Shown here one piece after another: positions 39,751-49,604 of a stretch of DNA of 59,741 nucleotides. Source of the stretch: Nanobdellota archaeon (lineage in GTDB: Archaea > Nanobdellota > Nanobdellia > Parvarchaeales > Parvarchaeaceae). The position numbers and the translations under genes are program-made. How positions within the stretch are numbered: position 1 is the first letter of the stretch; every line of letters starts with the position of its first letter. The stretch spans positions 1 through 59,741 of the forward strand of contig JAJZWM010000002.1 of assembly GCA_021846665.1 (NCBI GenBank), in the 5' to 3' direction. The notes beneath the pieces were generated by a model, which worked only from the letters and a program-made list of their open reading frames with translations, searched no databases and had not been told where the DNA came from.

Positions 39751-40710
39751 ATGCAAGAACTAAGTAATATATTCCAAAATAAGCAATTTAAAAAGATAAT
39801 ACTAAAACCTCCAAATCATAAACCTGGTTCATTTAGAGGAGCAGGTGATTTATTGATAAATGGCTTTGGATACTGGCTGACATCTAGGACTAGAACTAAA
39901 GAAAAAAGAGGATACGAAGTAGAGATATTTCATTCAAAAGATGGATATAATTATAAATTAGTTAAAAAAATAAACATAAAAGAATTAGAAAAAGATTTAA
40001 ATTCTAAATTATCAAGTATCGAAGGCCAGCAGATACTTTATAATGAAAAGGAAAAAATTTATTATCTCTATATTTCAATAGATTTCGGAGACAAAAATGC
40101 TCACCTGTGGGAAACTGTTCTAATGACAACCAAAAACCCCTCAAAAAACTGGAAAAACAAAGGTGTTGTGATAAAGCCAGTAAAACCATTTAATACTGCA
40201 AAAGACTTTAACATAAGTTATATAGATGGGCAGTATATAGGTTTATGCAAGGCGTATATTGACACAAAAAACCAGCTTAAAGCAGCGTTGTTTAAAAGTA
40301 AAGACGGGTTAAATTGGAAGTATGAAGGAGTTCCGTTACTAGATAATAGAGAACAACCTAAAGTATTTGCAATTGATGGAAAGCTCTATAAATTTGATAA
40401 TAATATTATATTTTTGGGTTCTTTAGGGAGTTTCTTTAAAAATGGATTAACTGCATCTGACAAGGTGTGTGGATTTAAACTAGACTTAAAAAAGAAGAGA
40501 TTAAAAACAATTTTTATAAATGACTGGGAAATAAAATCAGAATATGAAAATAAAAGGTACCCTCTGCATACTTATTGCACCCCAACATTAGATTACAAAA
40601 AGAAGGAATGGAAAATAGTTATTGAAGCAATAGACCCTAGATACACTAAAAAATTAGGGGTATTTGAAGTAGTCGATAATGTTATATTGTATACATCAAA
40701 AGTATACTAA
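39751..40710 (+). CDS. beta-propeller (GH43/GH32/GH130-like) putative glycosidase
   Basis: Repeated HSKDGYNYKLV / FKSKDGLNWKYEGVPLL blades; position next to a sugar-uptake locus. Confidence 0.45.
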   Translation: MQELSNIFQNKQFKKIILKPPNHKPGSFRGAGDLLINGFGYWLTSRTRTKEKRGYEVEIFHSKDGYNYKLVKKINIKELEKDLNSKLSSIEGQQILYNEKEKIYYLYISIDFGDKNAHLWETVLMTTKNPSKNWKNKGVVIKPVKPFNTAKDFNISYIDGQYIGLCKAYIDTKNQLKAALFKSKDGLNWKYEGVPLLDNREQPKVFAIDGKLYKFDNNIIFLGSLGSFFKNGLTASDKVCGFKLDLKKKRLKTIFINDWEIKSEYENKRYPLHTYCTPTLDYKKKEWKIVIEAIDPRYTKKLGVFEVVDNVILYTSKVY

Positions 40711-40716
40711 AGCAAT

Positions 40717-41553
40717 ATGAATTTAGAAAAAATAAGGACAAAAACAAAAGACGGTTTATTTTTAGATGGACTTATTTACAAATCCAAAAACAACAATAAA
40801 ACGGTTATTATAAATATACACGGTACTGCAGGTAATTTTTATATACATAATTTTATAGATGAAATGTCGATTGAGTACACAAAGAATAATATTGATTTCA
40901 TGGCAGTTAATAATAGGGGCCATGACTTCATTTCAGAATTTCAGAAAGTTAATAACGAAAACACAGAAATAATTGGATATGCTTACGAAAAATTTGATGA
41001 CTGTATATATGATATAAGTGCTTGGGTGAATTTTGCATCTAGACTAAAATATAGGAATATAATACTACAGGGGCATAGTCTCGGAGCTATAAAAACAACA
41101 TATTATACTTATAAAACAGGAGATAAAAAGATAAAGGGTTTAATCCTTGCTTCTCCTCCCGATATTGTAGGATTATTCTCTAGAAGAGAAACACCAGTTA
41201 AATTGACAAATAACCTATTATTAATAAAGAATAAAAACAGTTTTCAGCTAATATCAAAAAGAACTTTCGATGAGCTTAGAAAAAGAGGGGGGCATGCCGA
41301 TATATTTAACACTTATGATGAAAACAAAAACTCTGTGCTCAAAAAAATAAATATCCCTATATTCGCTTTCCTTGGAGATGTAAAAGAAGCTACGATAATG
41401 AACCCAGTTAAAGCACTTAAAATATTATACAATAAATCACAGAAAACGAATTTTAGTTTTAAGGTCATCCACGGAGCAAACCATGTATATTATAAAAAAG
41501 AAAAAATAGTGGCCAAGGAAGTAGCCAAATGGGTAAAGAAAAATTTTAATTAG
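40717..41553 (+). CDS. alpha/beta hydrolase
   Basis: IINIHGTAGNF, ILQGHSLGAIKTTYY, GANHVYYKKE. Confidence 0.82.
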   Translation: MNLEKIRTKTKDGLFLDGLIYKSKNNNKTVIINIHGTAGNFYIHNFIDEMSIEYTKNNIDFMAVNNRGHDFISEFQKVNNENTEIIGYAYEKFDDCIYDISAWVNFASRLKYRNIILQGHSLGAIKTTYYTYKTGDKKIKGLILASPPDIVGLFSRRETPVKLTNNLLLIKNKNSFQLISKRTFDELRKRGGHADIFNTYDENKNSVLKKINIPIFAFLGDVKEATIMNPVKALKILYNKSQKTNFSFKVIHGANHVYYKKEKIVAKEVAKWVKKNFN

Positions 41554-42540
41554 TTATGAGATTTGCTTTACAAAGCTATTGTCTTTATAAATATTATATT
41601 TGTTTAGTTTGAAATTTATAATTGAACCTACTTCTTTTGGTTTATCTCCTCTCAATACAACCATTGAGCCGTCTTTCATTTCACACATCCAATAGTTAAT
41701 ATCTCCTACTAATTCATTTGTTACAACTTTTGCAGATAGATTTCCTCTCCCAGCTATAGCCCATTCCGGTCTAAAACCCCAGCTTATTGAATCAGTCTTC
41801 TTCATAAAACTCATTGGAAAATTACCTATAAAATCCCCAACCCATTTATTCTTTGGAAAATTATATAGATTTTCAAAAGAATCTATCTGCTGAAATTTAC
41901 CATCATTTAGAACACCTACTCTTGAAGTTATATTTGAAGTCTCTCTTTGATCATGAGTAACGTAAACAAATGTGCTATGAAGCTGTTCACGTAATCTTTT
42001 AAGTTCCTCTCTAGCAGTAAACCTCACTCTTGCATCTAAATTCGAGAAGGGTTCATCCAAAAGAAACATTGAAGGTTCACGCACTAATGCCCTTGCTAAT
42101 GCAACCCTTTGTTTTTGGCCCCCGCTTATTTTTGAAACTGCTGAGGAGAGTATTTCCGAGATACCTAATAGTTTTGCTGCAGAGTTAACTTTCTTTTCAA
42201 TATCATATTTTTTAAATCCGGCAATTTTAAGTGGAAACGCAATGTTTCTATAAACATCCATGTTAGGATACAAAGCAAAACTTTGAAATACCATAGCTAT
42301 ATTTCTTCTATTTGGTGGCAGATCCGTAATATCTTTTCCATCCAAAAGTATCTGTCCAGAATCCGGTTCTTCTATTCCAACTATAATTCTAAGCAAAGTG
42401 CTTTTCCCTGTTCCTGAAGGACCTAATATAGCAAAAAGTTCTCCTTCATAAATTTTAAGGTTAAGATTATCTATAACAATTTTTTTACCAAATTTCTTTG
42501 TTATCCTTTTTAGTTCCAATTTTACTTTATTAGTTTTCAT
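41554..42540 (-). CDS. sugar ABC transporter ATP-binding protein (MalK/UgpC-like)
   Basis: GPSGTGKST, ISGGQKQRVALARALVREPSMFLLDEPFSNLDA, C-terminal TOBE-like region. Confidence 0.93.
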   Translation of the reverse strand: MKTNKVKLELKRITKKFGKKIVIDNLNLKIYEGELFAILGPSGTGKSTLLRIIVGIEEPDSGQILLDGKDITDLPPNRRNIAMVFQSFALYPNMDVYRNIAFPLKIAGFKKYDIEKKVNSAAKLLGISEILSSAVSKISGGQKQRVALARALVREPSMFLLDEPFSNLDARVRFTAREELKRLREQLHSTFVYVTHDQRETSNITSRVGVLNDGKFQQIDSFENLYNFPKNKWVGDFIGNFPMSFMKKTDSISWGFRPEWAIAGRGNLSAKVVTNELVGDINYWMCEMKDGSMVVLRGDKPKEVGSIINFKLNKYNIYKDNSFVKQIS

Positions 42541-43358
42541 CCTGTTATACCTCCTGTCAAGTATATCCCCCTTATATATTTTTGTAGTACTACAGTTAAA
42601 ATAATTACTGGTATCGAAACAACTGCAGCGAAAGCTGCAGCTTGTATTAGGCTACCTTCAGTTATATTTATGTACACTATTACCGGTAGAGTTGGTTTTA
42701 AAGGCGAAAGTATAACTGCAAATGTAAATTCATCCCAGGAAGTAAGCCAAGAAAGTAAAAAGGCTGCGGCTACACCTGCTTTTGCAAGAGGTACTAATAT
42801 GGTGTATATCGTTCTAAAAAGTCCCATACCATCGACTCTTGCTTGACTTTCAAGATCTTTGGGTATAGCTCTAAATGAACCCAATAAAATAAACGTTGCT
42901 AATGGTAAAGTAAACAATGATTGAGCAAGCGCTAAAGCAAACGGACTGTCAAATAATCCAGCCTTTATAAACTCAACAGAGATAGGTATTGCGATTATAA
43001 GTGCCGGTACTAAATTTGCTATAAATAGAAACACCATTATTAAATTCCCTAGTCTTCTATTAAGCTTACTTAGCCCATAAGCAGCTGGTATTGCGATAGC
43101 TAATGTTATAGCCCCAACCATAAAAGCGACTTCTAGGCTTTTGAATAACGGTGCGACAAAATGATATTGTGTTAAAGCACTTATAAAGTTATTCAAAGTC
43201 AATTTAATAGGCAATTGCGATGGAAATAACTTGTCAAGAGTAGTTGTGGTAGGTGAAAAGGAAACTAAAAAAAGTATATACAACGGGTAAATAAAAATTA
43301 TTGCAAAAAGTATAGCCACTGCATATAAGAGGTATTTTTTTATTTGTTTTGTTTTCAT
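42537..43358 (-). CDS. sugar ABC transporter permease (MalG-like)
   Basis: EAA loop SQARVDGMGLFRTIYTILVPLAKAGV. Confidence 0.9.
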   Translation of the reverse strand: MKTKQIKKYLLYAVAILFAIIFIYPLYILFLVSFSPTTTTLDKLFPSQLPIKLTLNNFISALTQYHFVAPLFKSLEVAFMVGAITLAIAIPAAYGLSKLNRRLGNLIMVFLFIANLVPALIIAIPISVEFIKAGLFDSPFALALAQSLFTLPLATFILLGSFRAIPKDLESQARVDGMGLFRTIYTILVPLAKAGVAAAFLLSWLTSWDEFTFAVILSPLKPTLPVIVYINITEGSLIQAAAFAAVVSIPVIILTVVLQKYIRGIYLTGGITG

Positions 43359-43359
43359 A

Positions 43360-44217
43360 TCAATCAGTTACCTCATAAACACCCATTAACCTTTTTCTGA
43401 ATACAACTATCAATGCAAAACCTAAAACAAACGCAAAGAGAATTGTCGCAGAAGAAAGAGAATAATACAAAGTAGAAGTTGTTGAATAAAATTCATATGT
43501 TATTGTAGTAAGAAGCGGTGGGTTATATCCAAACAGTATTAAAGGCAGTGCAAAAATATTAAACTCTGCAATTCCTCGGACTATCAGTGCTATTGTAACA
43601 AAATCGGCAACATTCGGTAAAGTTATACTAAAAAATCTCCTTATTGGTCCAGCGCCATCAACTGCTGCTGCATTGTATAATTCTGGAGGTATTTGACTCA
43701 TGCCTGCAAAAAGGATTAATGCAACTATGGGGGTAGTTTTCCAAGAGTCTGCAAGCATTGTTGTGAACAATGTCATATAAGTATTTGCATACCAATTTAT
43801 TGCATGTATACCAAATAAAGCCAAGAAGGAGTTGGCATAACCTCCAACTGCAGGAAATATTAATGAAAAAGTATAAGCAGAGACAACCGTAGCTATTCCA
43901 AAAGGTAATATATATATTGTAGAGAAGATAGCCTTTCCCTTCAAAGCCTTTGTAAGTAAAGTGGCAATTATAAAACCAAGAGTAAACTCTATTGTTAAAG
44001 CTCCCGCCGTTAATATAAATGTATTTAGTATTGCTGAAATTATTTTATAATGACCAAGATCAATAAAGTTACTCAATGTCAATTTTCCTGTAGACGGGGA
44101 ATGAAAACTCTGAAAGACGGCAGACAAAGCAGGATAAAAAGAAATCCCAACCAAATAAGCTACTAATGGAAGAATTAAAAGAATTGGTATATACTTACGC
44201 TTTATCCTAAATTTCAT
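43360..44217 (-). CDS. sugar ABC transporter permease (MalF-like)
   Basis: EAA loop YNAAAVDGAGPIRRFFSITLPNVADFV. Confidence 0.9.
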   Translation of the reverse strand: MKFRIKRKYIPILLILPLVAYLVGISFYPALSAVFQSFHSPSTGKLTLSNFIDLGHYKIISAILNTFILTAGALTIEFTLGFIIATLLTKALKGKAIFSTIYILPFGIATVVSAYTFSLIFPAVGGYANSFLALFGIHAINWYANTYMTLFTTMLADSWKTTPIVALILFAGMSQIPPELYNAAAVDGAGPIRRFFSITLPNVADFVTIALIVRGIAEFNIFALPLILFGYNPPLLTTITYEFYSTTSTLYYSLSSATILFAFVLGFALIVVFRKRLMGVYEVTD

Positions 44218-44266
44218 AATAGCATATAACTCTTTAAATATTTAAAATTTAGTACAATGATGTTAA

Positions 44267-45736
44267 TCAAGCAGCTTTCAGTGGTGCAAAGTATCCTGCT
44301 TCGTACTGATTTGCATAAGTTGTATTGTAATTACTCACTAGATAATTGTACATCGCTAGATTCTCGCCGTTTAATATTGTCTGTATACTGCTTTTAGTGC
44401 ATGCGGTACTGCCACAATCATTTGTAACTATCTCAGTGAAAGCATTATCTGCTAAAGCATCCCACTCTGTTATCCATGCTACTGGCGGTCTGAAAAATGC
44501 TCCTTGATTAAATGCGGCCAGTATTGCCTGCGAAGCAGCAGATGCATTTGTATAAGTAGCATTAGTAGTATTGTAAACCACCGTACCAGAAGTAGCAATC
44601 GATTCATAATTATCTAAAGAACCAGGCCACTGATAATCGAAAAAGTTATACTCATTGCTGTTTAGTCCTTTATAAGATGCCCAATAATCATGTGTATACG
44701 CCGGAGAGAAATACTTGCTTAAATTGTATATATAATAATAAGCAGCTACATCCCCACTATCATTCAAAAGCATTGGATTACCGCCAGCTTGCACCATCCA
44801 CTGGAACATTTCAGTTGAAGTACTTGCTCCACCATGTCCCTGCATGCTTATACCTCCTAAACCTTTTGAAGTAAGCGCCTTTCCCAAGCTAAGTAATTGC
44901 GTCCAAGTTGATGGTGGCGTAGTAAAGCCTGCTTTTGCTAATGCAGAAGGGTTGTACCAAACGAGGGCTAAATTCGCTCTATAAGGTAAAAAGAACACCC
45001 CATGGTATGTTTCCTTTTCATATGTAACTAAACCGGCCATTGATGGAATTAAGTCGCTAGGTAATAATAAGCTAGCGTTTGTTATATTATATAGGTCTCC
45101 TGCGTAAAACAACTCACCTATGGCAAGGTTATCCTGTGCAATCACTGTTGCACCGACATCGTGACCCTGCACTAATGCTTCAACATCATTCGTTATTTGA
45201 TCAGGTCTTAACTGCATCCAATTTATCTTTATATTAGGATAAATCGACTCAAATTCAGGTATCAATACCTTCTCCATAATCTGCGTAGCTGAAGCACTAA
45301 CCCCTAAATCATCATACATTGTAACAGTAACTGCTGGTCCATTATAGACTGGCAGAGTAGTATTTACTGGATGTGCTGCGTAAGCTTCAGTATCAATTGG
45401 AGGCCAACCTAATTTATATAATTCCTCCTGAGCTTGTGTTGATAAAAAGAAAGTAATCACTGTATCTATTGCATTCAAATTAGTCGCACCCTTTGGGATT
45501 GCAAAAACATCTCCACCAATTAAGTGTTCGGTATTATTCAAGCCTGAAGGGCCAGCGTAAACCCCTATTGTAGATGACGGAGAAAACGAACTAGACGTAC
45601 TTATATTGGCAGATGGTGAAGTGATGATAGTCTTTGAAACATGAACAAAATAACCTATAAAGAAGAATATTATAGCGATCACAATTATTACAGCGATTAG
45701 GGGTCCACTAAAGTTATTTTTTGTGGGTTTATCCAT
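44267..45736 (-). CDS. extracellular solute-binding protein (family 1), apparently circularly permuted
   Basis: N-terminal TM anchor; GGDVFAIPKGATNLNAIDTVITFFLSTQAQEEL before VTVTMYDDLG..LIPEFESIYPNIKINW; first gene of the permease/ATPase operon. Confidence 0.88.
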   Translation of the reverse strand: MDKPTKNNFSGPLIAVIIVIAIIFFFIGYFVHVSKTIITSPSANISTSSSFSPSSTIGVYAGPSGLNNTEHLIGGDVFAIPKGATNLNAIDTVITFFLSTQAQEELYKLGWPPIDTEAYAAHPVNTTLPVYNGPAVTVTMYDDLGVSASATQIMEKVLIPEFESIYPNIKINWMQLRPDQITNDVEALVQGHDVGATVIAQDNLAIGELFYAGDLYNITNASLLLPSDLIPSMAGLVTYEKETYHGVFFLPYRANLALVWYNPSALAKAGFTTPPSTWTQLLSLGKALTSKGLGGISMQGHGGASTSTEMFQWMVQAGGNPMLLNDSGDVAAYYYIYNLSKYFSPAYTHDYWASYKGLNSNEYNFFDYQWPGSLDNYESIATSGTVVYNTTNATYTNASAASQAILAAFNQGAFFRPPVAWITEWDALADNAFTEIVTNDCGSTACTKSSIQTILNGENLAMYNYLVSNYNTTYANQYEAGYFAPLKAA

Positions 45737-45779
45737 AACTTTTAAAATGATTTATTAGTATTTAAGCTTTTCCATTACT

Positions 45780-45923
45780 CGAGGCTGTCGCATAATTCAT
45801 TTGGAGACAGCTCCTCCGGGAAGTGGAATAACCTGAAAAAAGAAACGATTACTATGTATTATGTATAATAAGCTGCTTAAAATAACTTAAACCTTAAGTA
45901 AAAGGATTTATGCAACGGGCTAT
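45780..45923. mobile_element. MITE / IS-remnant-like element (~144 bp)
   Basis: Imperfect TIRs CGAGGCTGTCGCATAA and ATAGCCCGTTGCATAA (right end read on the minus strand; 11/16), flanked by ATTACT at 45774-45779 and 45924-45929. Confidence 0.5.
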
Positions 45924-45943
45924 ATTACTTAGAATTAGGTAAT

Positions 45944-45964
45944 AATTTATTTATCAAATAAATT
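45944..45964. promoter_or_regulatory. inverted repeat AATTTATTT-ATC-AAATAAATT upstream of the GH31 gene
   Basis: Perfect 9-bp arms, 3-nt spacer, 8 bp before ATG. Confidence 0.4.
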
Positions 45965-45972
45965 TAAACTAT

Positions 45973-47754
45973 ATGAAAATAAAATATAAACAATCAAATG
46001 GTATACATGAGATAAATATAAACGATTACCAACCAATCGTCAAGTTTAATCTACTTAAAGGCCAAAGTAAAGAGCTATATTCAAATAGCATTTACATAGC
46101 AGGAGAGAAATTCTCTTTGTATGAAAGTGAAGACAAACTAATTCTATCAAAGGATTTGGATATAAAAGAACATATTTTGGGATTAGGAGAAAACGCTTTT
46201 AAGTTAGATAAGCGAAGATCAAAATTAACAATGTGGAATACCGATGCGCATGATTATACTCCAAATACTGATAAAATGTATGTTTCAATTCCTTTCTTTA
46301 TATCTGTTAAAAAAAATAATAAAATAGGAGTATTAATCAATTACCCTGGAAGAATAAACTTTGATTTTGGCATAAAAGAATATGACAAAATAATTGTAGA
46401 GATATTTAACAAAAATGCAGAAATATTTATTATCGAGGGAAAAGGCCTCAAAGAAATATTGAATAAATTCATATCAATAACCGGTAAACCATTTAAAATC
46501 CCCGAATGGGCACTCGGTCATTCGATATCACGATACAGCTATTTCCCACAAAAAACCGTTATTAGAGTATTAAGAGAATACAAGAGATATTCAAATGTTG
46601 ATACTATTTATTTAGACATAGATTATATGGACAGATACAAAATATTTGAATGGAATAAAAATTATTTTCCAAACCCAAAAAAGATGATAGAAGAAATACA
46701 CAAAATAAAAACTAAAGTAGTAACGATAGTTGATCCTGCTATAAGAATAGAACAGAATTATAAAACATTTCTAGATGGAATGGGTTATTATTGTGAGAAA
46801 GAATCAGGAGAAATTTACACTTCAAAGATGTGGGCAGGTAATTGCGTTTTTCCAGATTTCTTAAATGAAAACGCAAGAAAATGGTGGACTTCCAAAATAA
46901 AAAAATGGGTAGAGGATTATTCAATCGATGGCATTTGGTTAGATATGAATGAACCTACTGTATTTAACTTAAGTAAAACCTTTGACGTGGATGTAGTTCA
47001 TAAAATAGGTAATAATCATTATATAATGCATGATAAGGTGCATAATGCTTATCCCTATTTTGAGGCAATGGCGACTTATAAGGGCATAAAAAATGGATTT
47101 ATTTTATCTAGAGCAGGATATGCTGGAATACAAAAATTCGCTGCGATATGGAGTGGAGATTCTGTTTCTTCTTGGGAAGATATGAAATTACAGATACCAA
47201 TAATGTTGAATTTAAGTTTATCCGGCGTACCGTATGTCGGCTGTGACTTGGGAGGCTTCAATGGAAGAAACGATCCTGATTTACTGGTGGGATATTACCG
47301 TATGGCCATTTTTTTCCCAATATTTAGAAACCATAAAAACAAACTTGAAAACGACCAAGAGATTTACACTTTAAAAGATAGAGACAGAGAAAGCATTAAA
47401 AAAGCGATAGATTTACGATATATGTTTATGGATTATATAAAAGAATTGGCCAGATTAGCACATAACAAAGGAAGCCCTATAATAAGACCGTTACTTTATG
47501 AATTTGAAAATGATGAGAATGCATATGAAATAAATGATGAGTACATGTTGGGTAGTCATTTATTATATGCTCCTCAAATTGGAAAAAAGATAGAAGAGAG
47601 GGAGATTTACCTACCAAAAGACAAGTGGTTTGACTTAAATACAAAAAAAGAACTCAGCGGGCCTTGTTATATAAGGTCAGATGCAGAATTCCCGATATTT
47701 ATAAGAAGGGGAACAAATATAAAGCTACCAAATGGTAAAAGAATTATTTATTAG
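45973..47754 (+). CDS. alpha-glucosidase (GH31)
   Basis: IDGIWLDMNEPTVF, GENAFKLDKRR, AAIWSGDSVSSWEDMKLQIPIMLNLSLSGVPYVGCDLGGF. Confidence 0.95.
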   Translation: MKIKYKQSNGIHEININDYQPIVKFNLLKGQSKELYSNSIYIAGEKFSLYESEDKLILSKDLDIKEHILGLGENAFKLDKRRSKLTMWNTDAHDYTPNTDKMYVSIPFFISVKKNNKIGVLINYPGRINFDFGIKEYDKIIVEIFNKNAEIFIIEGKGLKEILNKFISITGKPFKIPEWALGHSISRYSYFPQKTVIRVLREYKRYSNVDTIYLDIDYMDRYKIFEWNKNYFPNPKKMIEEIHKIKTKVVTIVDPAIRIEQNYKTFLDGMGYYCEKESGEIYTSKMWAGNCVFPDFLNENARKWWTSKIKKWVEDYSIDGIWLDMNEPTVFNLSKTFDVDVVHKIGNNHYIMHDKVHNAYPYFEAMATYKGIKNGFILSRAGYAGIQKFAAIWSGDSVSSWEDMKLQIPIMLNLSLSGVPYVGCDLGGFNGRNDPDLLVGYYRMAIFFPIFRNHKNKLENDQEIYTLKDRDRESIKKAIDLRYMFMDYIKELARLAHNKGSPIIRPLLYEFENDENAYEINDEYMLGSHLLYAPQIGKKIEEREIYLPKDKWFDLNTKKELSGPCYIRSDAEFPIFIRRGTNIKLPNGKRIIY

Positions 47755-49504
47755 ACTTTATAATGTCTAAAAGTGCACTTATAAATGTAGCGTGTACAAA
47801 CCCCTGCGGGAAATTGCCTGTAAATACTTTATTATGAACGTCTATATCCTCGCCAATTAAATTATTCGGACCGACTATGCTTTTCACATTTTTAAGCAGC
47901 TGGACAGCTTCATTTTTTCTTTTCAGCTGCGAATAAACAGAGGCAAGCCACATCGAACAGAGAACAAAGGCATGATTTGCCTTGCCTATAGAATCGAAAT
48001 TATACCTGTAAACGAAGCCTTTCACAAAAAGAGTTTTCTCAACAACTTTTAGAGTTTTAATGAATACAGGATCATTGACTTCAATAAAGCCGTAAATTGG
48101 GAATGACAGTACCGTAGAATCAACTTCATTGCTTTTTGGAAAAGTCACAAAGTAATTATCTTTTATGCAATTTGACATGACCCAGCTCTTTATTTCATCT
48201 CTCGTTTCTTTCCATCTGTCTATCCCCTCTATAGCTGAAATCAGTTTTCCTGCGCTTTCTAAGGCCACCCATATCATTACTTTTGAATGTGTGTATTCAT
48301 GATCTTCTGGCTTTTCCCATATCCCAGAATCCGCAAGCTGCCAATTATCAGATAGCCAATCTGCTACGTATTCTATCGCTTTTGAATGATTTTGTATAAA
48401 TTCCTTATCCTGTGTAGAATCAAAATAACCCCTTACGGCGTATAAAAACTCTCCTTCTATATCTAACTGTATTTGATTTGTAGCCCGATTACCTATCCTT
48501 ACTGGCTTTGAATTCATAAAGCCGTTCAAAGAATCGATATACCTCTCGCCGTATATTTTTGTACCGTCTACTTTGTATAGATTATATAAGGGTTTGCCAG
48601 AGTAATCTATCATGCTAAATAAGAATTCAAGCGCCCTTCTACCTTCTATATAAAGACCTAATCTGCAGAGGGCAGATGCCATTATCGCCGAATCTCTTAC
48701 CCAAACGTATCTGTAATCCCAGTTTCTATTACCACCAGGATCTTCGGGCAAAGAAGCAGTAGGTGCAGCTATTATGCTGCCTGTTGGTGAGTAAGTAAGC
48801 CCAAGAATAGTAAAAATAGATGACCTCAAAAGCGGTTCGAATTCCTCCAAATCTGTGCTAGATAAACTTAAGTTTATTCTTTCTGTGTATGCTCCCCAAT
48901 AATCTATAGTTGAATCTAGAGCTTTTGACAGATTAGAAGAAGAAATATTTTTACTTTCTAATTCGTATATCTCTGCGGATTGGTAATAAGAGAGTATAAT
49001 CTGAGTTAGTCCTTTTTCTATCTCCCATGTAAACTCTTGAGTTTTCTTGTATTCTCCTATTATCTCTAAAACTAGCCTTCCTTTACCATTCTTACTATCA
49101 AATATTATTTTTCCATCGTTCTCTGAATAATTAAAATTCATTTTATGAAAACCAAATAAGGGATTAAAGTTAAGTTGCAGTTTTATCTCTGAGGTTATGT
49201 CTCTAACAAATATTGTTTTACCTGGTATCAAAAAATCATTTATATCTGCACTTCCTTCTGAAGTTTTAAAACTAGTGTGCAAAACGTTAGGTGCAGTGTA
49301 CTTATGCAAAGATGAAAACTGTTCTATAGGACTTACTCTGAAAATCCCCCCGTTATTCTCATCTAACAAATATGCTATAAATGGATCAGAATCAAATCTT
49401 GGAAAGCAAAGCCAAAGTACATTGCCGTTTTTGTCTATCAAAGAGCTTGTTAATTGGTTGCTTATAAATCCGATATCCTTAAAATCTGCAAAAGTCAATG
49501 TCAT
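47744..49504 (-). CDS. glucoamylase / GH15-family glycoside hydrolase
   Basis: IGFISNQLTSSLIDKNGNVLWLCFPRFDS, NWDYRYVWVRDSAIMASAL, GNFPQGFVHATFI. Confidence 0.95.
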   Translation of the reverse strand: MTLTFADFKDIGFISNQLTSSLIDKNGNVLWLCFPRFDSDPFIAYLLDENNGGIFRVSPIEQFSSLHKYTAPNVLHTSFKTSEGSADINDFLIPGKTIFVRDITSEIKLQLNFNPLFGFHKMNFNYSENDGKIIFDSKNGKGRLVLEIIGEYKKTQEFTWEIEKGLTQIILSYYQSAEIYELESKNISSSNLSKALDSTIDYWGAYTERINLSLSSTDLEEFEPLLRSSIFTILGLTYSPTGSIIAAPTASLPEDPGGNRNWDYRYVWVRDSAIMASALCRLGLYIEGRRALEFLFSMIDYSGKPLYNLYKVDGTKIYGERYIDSLNGFMNSKPVRIGNRATNQIQLDIEGEFLYAVRGYFDSTQDKEFIQNHSKAIEYVADWLSDNWQLADSGIWEKPEDHEYTHSKVMIWVALESAGKLISAIEGIDRWKETRDEIKSWVMSNCIKDNYFVTFPKSNEVDSTVLSFPIYGFIEVNDPVFIKTLKVVEKTLFVKGFVYRYNFDSIGKANHAFVLCSMWLASVYSQLKRKNEAVQLLKNVKSIVGPNNLIGEDIDVHNKVFTGNFPQGFVHATFISALLDIIKSNK

Positions 49505-49550
49505 TACTATTGTTACAAGTTATTATAATATTAAACTTTTGCAAATATCA

Positions 49551-49591
49551 ATTTATATTTGTACATAATATATATTTATATTTGTACATAA
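49551..49591 (+). repeat. two direct copies of ATTTATATTTGTACATAA (49551-49568, 49574-49591)
   Basis: Exact 18-nt repeat, 23-bp period, in the GH15/ADH divergent promoter. Confidence 0.7.
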
Positions 49592-49604
49592 CATATATGT
49601 TATG
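49587..49604. promoter_or_regulatory. 18-bp perfect palindrome CATAACATATATGTTATG including the ADH start codon
   Basis: Direct reading. Confidence 0.6.

Noticed and set aside
48833-48848. tRNA T-loop-like GGTTCGAATTCCTCC
   Set aside because: Lies inside the GH15 coding sequence with no acceptor stem, anticodon arm or D-arm
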